From assembly GCA_041552055.1 (NCBI GenBank), contig JBFELO010000089.1, forward strand, positions 1-19,480: a stretch of 19,480 nt of DNA. Reading direction: 5' to 3'. The notes beneath the pieces are model-generated. The model was given only the letters and a program-made list of their open reading frames with translations, was not told the origin of the DNA and did no database searches. Positions 7,973 to 14,348 of this stretch are shown here, piece by piece. The position numbers were made by a program, and so were the translations under genes. Within the stretch, counting starts at the first letter, position 1. Each line of letters opens with the position of its first letter. This DNA comes from JBFELO01 sp041552055 (GTDB lineage Bacteria; Acidobacteriota; Thermoanaerobaculia; Thermoanaerobaculales; Sulfomarinibacteraceae).

Positions 7973-8039
7973 GCATGACGTTTCGAGACCCTTCATCGTC
8001 GAGGGTTTTGCGTGGCGTTAGAGTCTCGAAACGTCATGC
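7973..8039. repeat. 67-bp palindromic element with 17-bp perfect inverted repeats
   Basis: The arm GCATGACGTTTCGAGAC at 7973-7989 is exactly reverse-complementary to GTCTCGAAACGTCATGC at 8023-8039. Three more pairs (CCG/CGG, 7969-7971 with 8040-8042) form beyond a one-base bulge. The 33-base loop holds a small internal hairpin, ACCCT/AGGGT around 7988-8006. It lies 28 bp past the UbiD stop and between convergent genes, so it could be a bidirectional terminator or a REP/MITE-like mobile palindrome. No U-tract follows either arm. Confidence 0.7.
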
Positions 8040-8043
8040 CGGA

Positions 8044-8056
8044 CTCCCGCGGGGAG
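8044..8056. repeat. Short GC-rich hairpin next to the palindromic element
   Basis: CTCCC (8044-8048) and GGGAG (8052-8056) pair across a GCG loop, immediately after the 67-bp palindrome. It may be part of the same terminator-like or REP-like structure. On its own it is short and without a U-tract. Confidence 0.3.
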
Positions 8057-8116
8057 CGCGCTGGGGAGGGGGCGCGTTGAAGAGGAGAGAACGTCGCGAG
8101 ACGAGGCCGGAGGGAC

Positions 8117-8168
8117 GATGACGACGACGACAAAGACGAAGACGAAGGCGAAGACGAAGACGAAGAGG
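8117..8168. repeat. GACGAA hexamer microsatellite
   Basis: Five tandem hexamers (GACGAA, GACGAA, GGCGAA, GACGAA, GACGAA) run from 8135 to 8164. They are preceded by GAC triplet repeats (8120-8131) and followed by GAGGGG. On the plus strand the ATG at 8118-8120, with GGAGGG at 8109-8114 upstream, opens a 44-codon frame through the repeat (Thr-Lys dipeptides, then a basic tail, stop at 8250-8252) that overlaps the 3' end of lepB antisense. The frame may be a chance product of the repeat, so it is not called as a gene. Confidence 0.75.
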
Positions 8169-8209
8169 GGGACCGCTCGGGGTCGAGTGAACGGGCTGGA
8201 CGCGTCGCG

Positions 8210-8905
8210 TTACCTCAGCGCGTGGAGGAATCGGTCCCACCTCGGCAGGTAGTGGTGCTCGGGATCCACGGAGGCCGCCACCGCCGTAGCCTGACCGATG
8301 ATGCGCGTCCGTTGGACCGGACCGAAATGCCTGGAATCCAGGCTTTGATCACGGTTGTCGCCCATGACGAAGTAGTGCTCTTTCGGCACGGTGGTCGAAT
8401 CGACGTTACGCCGGGAGATCGCCCGCCCAGACAGCATCACGGCGTGTGACGCGTCGCCGAGCCGCTCGGCCGCCAGGATCGGCAACTCCTCGCCGAATGC
8501 CAGCTTGGTGATCATCCCCTCTGGCAACGGGGAGTACTCGGCCGGGATCCCGTTGACGACTAGGATTCCGCCGGCGAGGGCCACGGTGTCCCCGGGGAGC
8601 CCGATCACCCTCTTCACCAGGCGGGCGCCGTCGGCGGGGGATTGGAGAACGACGATGTCTCCCCGTTTCGGATCCTCCCGCCAGGCCACACGCAAGCGGG
8701 TGTACGGCACCTTGAGGTCGTAGGCCAGCTTGTTGACCACGATGCGATCGCCCTCGAGGATGGTCGGCCTCATCGACCCGGTGGGGACGTCGTTCCAGTC
8801 GGCGACCGCGGAACGCAGAGCGGTGATCACCACGACGATGACAAGAACGGATCGAAACCACTCATGCCATGCGCGTTTGAGCCACGTCCCGACCTTGGTG
8901 CTCAC
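8210..8905 (-). CDS. lepB: Signal peptidase I
   Basis: The 231-residue protein has a membrane segment (about 17-36), then box B PTGSMRPTILEGDRIVVNKLAY with catalytic Ser44, box D RGDIVVLQSP and RLVKRVIGLPGD with catalytic Lys98, and box E GDNRDQSLDSRHFG (182-195). It removes Sec and Tat signal peptides from exported proteins at the outer face of the inner membrane. Both catalytic residues are present and the length is normal. The single N-terminal membrane segment matches many non-enteric LepB proteins. I chose the GTG at 8905 because GGAGGG (8911-8916 on the minus strand) sits five bases upstream. The longer frame to 8974 is unlikely. It lies 87 bp downstream of the DUF1820 gene on the same strand. 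Several genes in the window encode likely substrates (TPR, M64, Memo-AMMECR1). Confidence 0.95.
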   Translation of the reverse strand: MSTKVGTWLKRAWHEWFRSVLVIVVVITALRSAVADWNDVPTGSMRPTILEGDRIVVNKLAYDLKVPYTRLRVAWREDPKRGDIVVLQSPADGARLVKRVIGLPGDTVALAGGILVVNGIPAEYSPLPEGMITKLAFGEELPILAAERLGDASHAVMLSGRAISRRNVDSTTVPKEHYFVMGDNRDQSLDSRHFGPVQRTRIIGQATAVAASVDPEHHYLPRWDRFLHALR

Positions 8906-8992
8906 ACCGACCCTCCGTTCACGCCGAAGTACGGTGTCGTCGGGGATCGGTTGCAGTGGGTTGAGCAGTGCCACCGATCGGCGAGGCTCGCG

Positions 8993-9328
8993 TCAGTCGC
9001 TCTTCTTGGTCGTCGACGGTGCCGGATAGGTCATCGGAAAGCTCGTCACGGTGCCGTCGCCGGATCTGATACGACCGCGTCCCGCCTTCTCCACCTCGTC
9101 GATGCGAATCACCGAGTGGAGCGGGATGTAGGTTCTCCTGACGCCCTCGAACTCGGTCTTCAACCGCTCCTCGGAAGAGTCGATCACGATCTTCGATCGC
9201 TCTCCGAACACGAGCTCCTCGACCTCCACGAATCCGAACAATCCGCCCTGGCCGACGTGTCGGGCGTAGATCTCGTACACCTCGCCCTGACTCATGAAGT
9301 TGATGCGGTAGATCGTTTCCGAGGCCAT
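8993..9328 (-). CDS. DUF1820 family protein
   Basis: The 111-residue protein matches the DUF1820 pattern: IYRINFMSQGEVYEIYARHVGQGGLFGFVEVEELVFGE, then the SSEERLKTEFEGVRRTYIPLHSVIRIDEVEKAG segment. It is small, soluble, without signal peptide or Cys cluster, and ends in a short Ser/Lys-rich tail. No biochemical function is established for the family to my knowledge. Its N-terminal part looks like a small beta-rich domain. The ATG at 9328 starts just before the conserved IYR segment. No strong Shine-Dalgarno is seen (GGTGAACG). It is followed 87 bp later by lepB, so co-transcription is possible, though a functional link is not known. Confidence 0.88.
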   Translation of the reverse strand: MASETIYRINFMSQGEVYEIYARHVGQGGLFGFVEVEELVFGERSKIVIDSSEERLKTEFEGVRRTYIPLHSVIRIDEVEKAGRGRIRSGDGTVTSFPMTYPAPSTTKKSD

Positions 9329-9348
9329 CGTTCACCGACCGGACGACG

Positions 9349-9357
9349 AGCGTAGCA
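9349..9357 (-). promoter_or_regulatory. Weak extended -10-like motif upstream of DUF1820
   Basis: On the minus strand TGCTACGCT (TGn followed by TACGCT at 9349-9354) resembles an extended -10 element in a GC-rich genome. It would give a very short leader (about 13 bases) before the ATG at 9328, which fits the missing Shine-Dalgarno. No -35 is recognisable. Low confidence. Confidence 0.22.
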
Positions 9358-9378
9358 CAGGCGTGATTCGCCAGAGGC

Positions 9379-9417
9379 GCGATGCCGATCCTCCTGCCCG
9401 CGATCGGGCAGCATCGC
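9379..9417. terminator. Stem-loop between ketopantoate-reductase-like gene and DUF1820
   Basis: An inner stem TGCCC/GGGCA (9395-9399 with 9406-9410) is closed further out by GCGATGC/GCATCGC (9379-9385 with 9411-9417), with an eight-to-nine-base asymmetric interior loop. It lies 45 bases past the stop of the minus-strand reductase-like gene. It could be a transcription end or processing site, but there is no U-tract on either strand. Confidence 0.3.
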
Positions 9418-9461
9418 CACGGCGCTCGCTCGGAGATTGTCCGCTTGGTCGTCGACCCTCG

Positions 9462-10235
9462 CTATCGGGACTGGGCGAATCCGACCTTCCGTAACAACCG
9501 CTCCGTCACGGGTACGGCGATCCCTTGTTGTTCTGCCAGCCTGGCGACCGCTCCATTGCGGAACTCGAGCGCCTTGGCAGCCGTGGCGCGCACCCGTCCG
9601 AGTGGCTGTGCCGCGATGCAGAACTCCCGCCACCATTCCGGGTCGGCGGTCGTGCCGAGCACGCGGGCGCACGTGGACACGGACTCCTCGAACAACGCGC
9701 GGGCTTCATCGTCGTGGTCCGTCAGGTAGCGCTCCAGGGTGACGCCGTGGACCGCGAGCGGGAGCCCCACCACGCAGTTGAACCCCATCTTGTCGGCCTC
9801 GAGAGCGGCAAACAGGGTCTCGTCGACGGTCCCGGCCGGAATACCGCCTGCCGCGAGGCGGTCCGCCAGCACGGCGGCGCATGGACCGTGGAACGGACTC
9901 TCCCGAAGGACCTTGAAGAAATCGCCCTTGCTGGTGAACCAGATGAGGCCCCGGGTGACGTCCGTCCGGTGAGACACCAACGGCCGTATCCATCCGTTCT
10001 GGATGCAGACGATCGATCGATCCGGTACGCCGGCCAGTCGATCGAGTACGGTCGCCAGGTCTTCCTCCCGGACGCACAACAGCCGGATCCCGGTCGGATC
10101 CTCCGCAGCGCCCTCCCACCCCTCGTGGCGCGACACGTCGATCACCTCCGACCCGGCGGCTCGGAGGGCCTGACCGAGGCGACGGCCGACCTCGCCGGCT
10201 CCGACAATGTAGACGCGGCCGGTCTGTTCGGTCAT
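9462..10235 (-). CDS. Ketopantoate-reductase-like (ApbA/PanE family) NAD(P)-binding protein
   Basis: The 257-residue protein opens with a Rossmann dinucleotide-binding motif, VYIVGAGEVGRRLGQAL (residues 8-24). It continues with the QNG motif (79-81, IVCIQNGWI) and an all-helical C-terminal domain containing DKMGFNCVVGLPLAVHG, where Lys149 and Asn153 fall at the positions of the PanE catalytic Lys and conserved Asn. PanE reduces 2-ketopantoate to pantoate with NADPH for CoA synthesis. This protein is divergent and short (PanE is about 300 residues), so another 2-oxoacid or imine substrate is possible. The ATG at 10235 is preceded by AAGGAAGGACC, a good ribosome-binding site. It lies 26 bp downstream of the YjbQ-like gene, so the two are very probably co-transcribed. 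Confidence 0.8.
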   Translation of the reverse strand: MTEQTGRVYIVGAGEVGRRLGQALRAAGSEVIDVSRHEGWEGAAEDPTGIRLLCVREEDLATVLDRLAGVPDRSIVCIQNGWIRPLVSHRTDVTRGLIWFTSKGDFFKVLRESPFHGPCAAVLADRLAAGGIPAGTVDETLFAALEADKMGFNCVVGLPLAVHGVTLERYLTDHDDEARALFEESVSTCARVLGTTADPEWWREFCIAAQPLGRVRATAAKALEFRNGAVARLAEQQGIAVPVTERLLRKVGFAQSR

Positions 10236-10261
10236 CGATGGTCCTTCCTTGTGGTTGCCGG

Positions 10262-11329
10262 TCAATCGAACCGGCTGAGGGTGAGCCGGAGGGATCGGTG
10301 GCGCCGCGGCGTCGCGCGCCACTGGATCAGGATGGGCGTCTGGTAGCGGCCGCGAACCACCCTCGAACCGTGACCACCACCGTTGCCGACCGCCAGGCTG
10401 AGTGATTGTTTGAAACGGAGTCTCCTCGCAGCCGGGATCGCCATCAAACGAGCGACAGCACCCTCGAGGAGGTCGCCGCTCGATCCGAGCAGGTCGAGCA
10501 GCCGGTTGACCACCTGTACCACGTCGTATCGGGCGTATCCCAGGCTCTTGGCGGGCACGGCTCGCGGATCGCGCAGCATGCGACGACCCTGCCGCGCCAC
10601 GAACCGCACGGGATCGCGCAGCACTTCGGCCAGGTCGTGCCGCATGAGCAGCGTCTCGTACTCGTTTACCGTGACTGCGGCGCCGTCCTCGTCTTTCGGG
10701 ACCGTGATGTCGAGGCGGCCGCAGGTCATGGGGTGTTCGGCCAACAGCTTGTCGATACGTTGTCGAAGTCCCAGCCGAGAGTCGTACAGGTTGACCGAGT
10801 CGATTGCTCGCCGAGACACCGGGACCTCGACGTCGAGCTCCACCACCTTGCGCTCGGAGGTGAACGCAACCACCGAACTGGTGCGTGTCCGGGCGACACC
10901 GTTGTACATTCCGTCCAGGTCCAGCAGGTAGACAGGCACATCTGATCGGTGACGGTAGGTGACGCAGTTCTGCAGGCCGGAGCCGATGAACGTGAGGTGC
11001 GCGTCCCCGTTGGGAGGCTCGCGGAGTCGCTGCTCGTGCGTGAGCTCCGACCGCATCCGCATGTCGTCGTGTCGATAGCCGGCATCACGCGGGAAGCGGC
11101 GCTGGAATCTCTCGAAGAACGGGTCGAGCCCCTCTCGCCGGTGAAGCAACCAGGTTGCCAGTCGCTGGTCGAGGTAGCCCGCCGTGGTGTGGTGCGAACA
11201 GTAGAGCACGTTGGGATAGTGGTCGAGGATGTCCCCGTGGGAGGCCCGGATCAGTCGCACGATGTCGATCGCGTCGTATCGCGATCGTGGCTGGGTCTCG
11301 ACGGCGAGCTGTGCTGGCGGTTGCGGCAT
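10262..11329 (-). CDS. YjbQ/UPF0047-like domain fused to a large unknown C-terminal region
   Basis: The first about 160 of 355 residues resemble the YjbQ/UPF0047 fold: NVLYCSHHTTAGYLDQ (HTTAG at 47-51) and, 57 residues later, NGDAHLTFIGSGLQNCVTYRHRSDVPVYLLDLDGMY (GDAHL at 108-112). The two His-containing motifs match the conserved His positions of YjbQ, which is annotated as a secondary thiamine-phosphate synthase. YjbQ proteins are normally about 130-140 residues. Here about 195 further residues follow (ELDVEVPVSRRAIDSVNLY, then helical Arg/Leu-rich sequence ending in a basic beta-like tail) that I do not recognise. No signal peptide. The ATG at 11329 is preceded only by a weak site. It is paired with the reductase-like gene. 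The domain assignment rests on motifs, and the reaction is unknown. Confidence 0.7.
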   Translation of the reverse strand: MPQPPAQLAVETQPRSRYDAIDIVRLIRASHGDILDHYPNVLYCSHHTTAGYLDQRLATWLLHRREGLDPFFERFQRRFPRDAGYRHDDMRMRSELTHEQRLREPPNGDAHLTFIGSGLQNCVTYRHRSDVPVYLLDLDGMYNGVARTRTSSVVAFTSERKVVELDVEVPVSRRAIDSVNLYDSRLGLRQRIDKLLAEHPMTCGRLDITVPKDEDGAAVTVNEYETLLMRHDLAEVLRDPVRFVARQGRRMLRDPRAVPAKSLGYARYDVVQVVNRLLDLLGSSGDLLEGAVARLMAIPAARRLRFKQSLSLAVGNGGGHGSRVVRGRYQTPILIQWRATPRRHRSLRLTLSRFD

Positions 11330-11442
11330 GAGTCACCACGATGTCGGGTCCGAGCGATCAGATTTTCGGGTCGATTCCTCGCGTCGTCTCACGTGCGTCG
11401 GCCTCATCCAACCGGTGTCGCTTCAGCATCGGTTTCGATCGA

Positions 11443-11457
11443 GGCGACGGTGTCGCC
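11443..11457. terminator. GC-rich hairpin downstream of the M64 peptidase gene
   Basis: GGCGAC and GTCGCC pair perfectly around a GGT loop, 37 bases beyond the stop of the minus-strand M64 gene and upstream of the YjbQ-like start. The position suits a terminator, but no U-tract follows on the minus strand. Confidence 0.3.
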
Positions 11458-11493
11458 GCTCTTTGGCAATCCTGTGGCACGACGACGAGCGCA

Positions 11494-12978
11494 TCATTCC
11501 GCGAAGCGCTGAACGGTCTCCGCCAATGCGCGCCGGCACACCTTGCAGAATCCCTGCGCCCCGCGACTGAACATCAAACAGTCGGCCATGGGACGGTACA
11601 GCCCGGTCGCGGCATACCCGGCGCCCTCGAACGCCCCGACCTGGTCCGAAAACTTCTCCTCGCGGAGCAGGTTGCCGACCTGCTCCATCACCTCGACCGT
11701 CAGCCTCTCTTTGGATTCGGACAGGGTCCGGACCTCTTCCTCGGAGGCGCCGGCGCGCGAGGCCTCGGCGATCCTGGCATCGAACTGCCGTCTCCGTTGT
11801 TGGTACGGGAACTCGATCGCCTCGAACTGCTCCTTGCTCCAGGGCGTTGGCAGTGGCGTCCCGTCGGCCACCAGGTCCTTCCACTTCAGATTATCCGGGT
11901 CGAGCAGCGCGGTGATGTTCGGCTGAGCCGGCTCGGTGCCGCGGGGGTAGAAGTCCGTGTAGGCGACGGACGACGTGTAGTACTCATCGGCGAGCCCGGC
12001 AAAGGAGTGTCCGAATTCGTGCACGAGTAGATAGTCGCTCCAGCGGTTGTGAGCGGTGAAGACGCAGTACGTGCCGTACAGACCACCGCCTCCGTAGCGA
12101 CTGTGGTTGACCATGATGACCAGGGTGTCGTACGGCACGTTGGCGGCGATATCGCGCAGTGCGCGGTTGTTCTCGGTGAGCAGGTACCTGGGGGATCCCA
12201 GCGAGCCGAAGCTCGCACCGAGGGCGGTGTCCCGCCACACACCCCGCCCCGGTTCGTCACACCCGGAGTCCGCCGACGCCTTGATCACGCCACGAATCGA
12301 GATCCGTGAGCGGAGTGTGTCGTAAGGCTGGTAACGGAACAGCACGTTCGTGAAGTGTTCGAGATCCTGGCGAAAGGTCGCCACCTCGTCCTCGACGTAG
12401 CCTTCGCCGACGACGGCGATATCGAGCGTGACCTGCGGTGCACCGCCGATCGCCGAATCGATCACCGTGACACCGCGCGCCGGGGGCTCGGCCGAGATCG
12501 CACCGGAGTCCGGATCGACAGCGGCCGTCAGCAGGTCCTCGCTCTCGGTCCCGGGATGACGCACGGAGATCTCGAGGACCGCCGGCCGAAGCGGCATTGG
12601 GACGAGGACCGATTCGTGGTAGGTCCTAGAAACCCCTTCGGAGGCTGGAGCGGTCGTCCGGTACTCGCCGAAATAGCTGTCGAAGGTCCGGGAGTAGAGC
12701 AGGCTGCCGTCTCCGGTGTCGTACACAGCGACCACGTAGGAGCCCAAACCCTCGCGGTCCACGAGATGACGTCGACTGCCCGCCCAGCGACCCTGGCGGT
12801 ACAGTCGGTCGAGGGACACCTGCTCCTGCTTGGCGTCGCCCGTGTGAAAAAAGTCCACCCTCAGTGTGGCGTCGAGAAAATGCCGCTCGAATGGGCTCGG
12901 CTCGGTTCCATCGAGGGTCCACGACGAAGTGATGAGAACGACCCCCAGTACAACGATCCGCAGCGTCGTTTCCGACAT
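11494..12978 (-). CDS. Secreted M64-family (IgA-type) zinc metallopeptidase
   Basis: The 494-residue protein begins with a signal peptide (residues 1-24, MSETTLRIVVLGVVLITSSW). It has an N-terminal beta-rich domain (about 30-170) and a catalytic domain carrying LLVHEFGHSFAGLADEYY (HEFGH at 320-324, DE at 331-332). This is the HExGHxxxxLxDEY zinc motif of family M64, with Glu321 as catalytic base. Further family strings are TLDIAVVGEGY, the SGCDEPGRG segment, and the C-terminal MADCLMFSRGAQGFCKVCRRAL with paired Cys that may form disulphides. M64 founders cleave IgA, but most environmental members have unknown periplasmic or extracellular substrates. Start 12978 has GGGAGG five bases upstream. 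The gene is divergent from the transglutaminase-like lipoprotein. Confidence 0.92.
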   Translation of the reverse strand: MSETTLRIVVLGVVLITSSWTLDGTEPSPFERHFLDATLRVDFFHTGDAKQEQVSLDRLYRQGRWAGSRRHLVDREGLGSYVVAVYDTGDGSLLYSRTFDSYFGEYRTTAPASEGVSRTYHESVLVPMPLRPAVLEISVRHPGTESEDLLTAAVDPDSGAISAEPPARGVTVIDSAIGGAPQVTLDIAVVGEGYVEDEVATFRQDLEHFTNVLFRYQPYDTLRSRISIRGVIKASADSGCDEPGRGVWRDTALGASFGSLGSPRYLLTENNRALRDIAANVPYDTLVIMVNHSRYGGGGLYGTYCVFTAHNRWSDYLLVHEFGHSFAGLADEYYTSSVAYTDFYPRGTEPAQPNITALLDPDNLKWKDLVADGTPLPTPWSKEQFEAIEFPYQQRRRQFDARIAEASRAGASEEEVRTLSESKERLTVEVMEQVGNLLREEKFSDQVGAFEGAGYAATGLYRPMADCLMFSRGAQGFCKVCRRALAETVQRFAE

Positions 12979-13049
12979 GAAACCTCCCTTGACTCCGATA
13001 GATATCGGGCGGAACGTTTGGTCCAGGACAATATGTTCGCATATCTGCA

Positions 13050-13091
13050 GGGGACGGTGGACCGGGAACAGGGGACAGGGAACCGTGGGCC
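13050..13091. repeat. Heptamer tandem repeat with G-quadruplex potential
   Basis: Six consecutive seven-base units follow one pattern (G-K-G-R-R-C-V): GGGGACG, GTGGACC, GGGAACA, GGGGACA, GGGAACC, GTGGGCC. Within it, four G-runs at 13064-13066, 13071-13074, 13078-13080 and 13087-13089 with loops of 4, 3 and 6 bases satisfy the usual G-quadruplex rule on the plus strand. It lies in the 209-bp divergent spacer between the M64 gene and the transglutaminase-like gene. Confidence 0.7.
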
Positions 13092-13156
13092 GCGGCACTT
13101 TGCATCCGCGATCGGACATCTCCTCACACCGCGGGCGCAAACGGGCAGGCGGTGTA

Positions 13157-13166
13157 ACCTTAAGGT
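13157..13166. promoter_or_regulatory. Perfect 10-bp palindrome upstream of the lipoprotein gene
   Basis: ACCTTAAGGT is its own reverse complement and sits 21 bases before the GTG at 13188, in an otherwise GC-rich spacer. The position fits an operator for a dimeric repressor, but it is short and only a single copy is seen. Confidence 0.25.
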
Positions 13167-13187
13167 GAGAGGGACGTAAGAAAAGGC

Positions 13188-14288
13188 GTGGGAAGCGCGC
13201 GGATCAATGGAGTCGTGTTGGCCGTGATCTTCGCGGTCGGGGGCTGTGTCCACGCCGGCACTTCGGACATGGTCTTTGAGCGCGAGGCGTGGTCACGGGA
13301 GGTCGAAAAAAACGGCCTCGATCCGGCGGTCGTGCAATACCCGTTCGAGAGCTCCCCGGAGATCGAGGCGTGGGTTGCCAAGGTCCTCAAGAGACACGGC
13401 CACGACAGCGAGGGTTCAAGACTCGATGTGATCCAGAGCGCGATGTTCGAGAATGAATTCAACTTCACCTACGAGGACGGCACCACGTTGCCCGCGGCCG
13501 AGGCCTTCGAGCGCCGGCGGGGCAACTGCATGTCGTTCACCGCGCTGTTCGTGACCATGGCGCGCGCCGCCGGCATCGAGGCGTTTCTGCTGGCCGTGCG
13601 GCGAACCCCGGGGATCGACAAGGAGGGCGATCTCGTGGTGCTGAATCACCACGTGGTCGCGGGCTACCGTGGGCCGCGAAAGGTGACCATCTACGACTTC
13701 AACGTCACGTCGTCCGAGACGTTCATGCAGCGGTTCGTCGTCGACGACGTGATGGCGACGGCGATGTACCACAACAACCTGGCGGGAGAGGCGATCCGAA
13801 CAGACGATTTCGAATCGGCGGTGTGGCACCTCGACATCACCACCCGGCTGGTGCCGGACTGGACCCATGGCTGGGTCAACTACGGGGTCGCGCGGTTCCG
13901 GAACGGTGACATCGACGACGCCCTTGCGTGCTACGAGAAGGCGCTGCAGCTCAGGCCCAACAACTCTTCCGCGCTCACCAACATGGCGTTCGTCTACCGG
14001 GAGTTGGGTCGACACCAGGAATCGGAGATGGCGCTCCGTGCGGCCGCCCACACCTCGGTCAATCCTTACACGCTGATCGCGATTGCCGACTCGGAAATGA
14101 TTCGGGGCAACTATGAAGACGCCGCGTCCTACCTGCGGCGAGCCCGCTGGAGCTACCGGTCGGAACCGGAGGTGTGGGACGCGATGTCACGGCTCGCTCG
14201 TCTGCGTGGCGACGTCCGGAAAGCGGAGCGGCACGCCTCCCATGCAGACAAACTGCGCCGAGAGGCGGAGTCGGCGGAGGAAGAATAG
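13188..14288 (+). CDS. Transglutaminase-like/TPR lipoprotein
   Basis: The 366-residue protein starts with a lipoprotein-like signal (NGVVLAVIFAVGGC, lipidated Cys20). A transglutaminase/papain-like domain follows (about 60-190) with the Cys-His-Asp triad: RRGNCMSFTALFVTMARAAGIEAFL (Cys114), LNHHVVAGY (His154/155) and TIYDFN (Asp170). Residues about 205-355 are TPR repeats (THGWVNYGVARFRNGDIDDALACYEKALQLRPNNSSAL). This architecture suggests an envelope-bound protease, amidase or cross-linking enzyme with a protein-binding arm. Substrate unknown. The start is GTG with only AAAAGG upstream. It supplies a short n-region before the lipobox, which supports the choice. It precedes the Memo-AMMECR1 gene by 60 bp on the same strand and may belong to that operon. 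Confidence 0.87.
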   Translation: MGSARINGVVLAVIFAVGGCVHAGTSDMVFEREAWSREVEKNGLDPAVVQYPFESSPEIEAWVAKVLKRHGHDSEGSRLDVIQSAMFENEFNFTYEDGTTLPAAEAFERRRGNCMSFTALFVTMARAAGIEAFLLAVRRTPGIDKEGDLVVLNHHVVAGYRGPRKVTIYDFNVTSSETFMQRFVVDDVMATAMYHNNLAGEAIRTDDFESAVWHLDITTRLVPDWTHGWVNYGVARFRNGDIDDALACYEKALQLRPNNSSALTNMAFVYRELGRHQESEMALRAAAHTSVNPYTLIAIADSEMIRGNYEDAASYLRRARWSYRSEPEVWDAMSRLARLRGDVRKAERHASHADKLRREAESAEEE

Positions 14289-14348
14289 CCGCGCCTCTTG
14301 CTGCGGTCGGCGTTGCAATCGAACCCCGGAACGTTTATCTCTGAAGGT

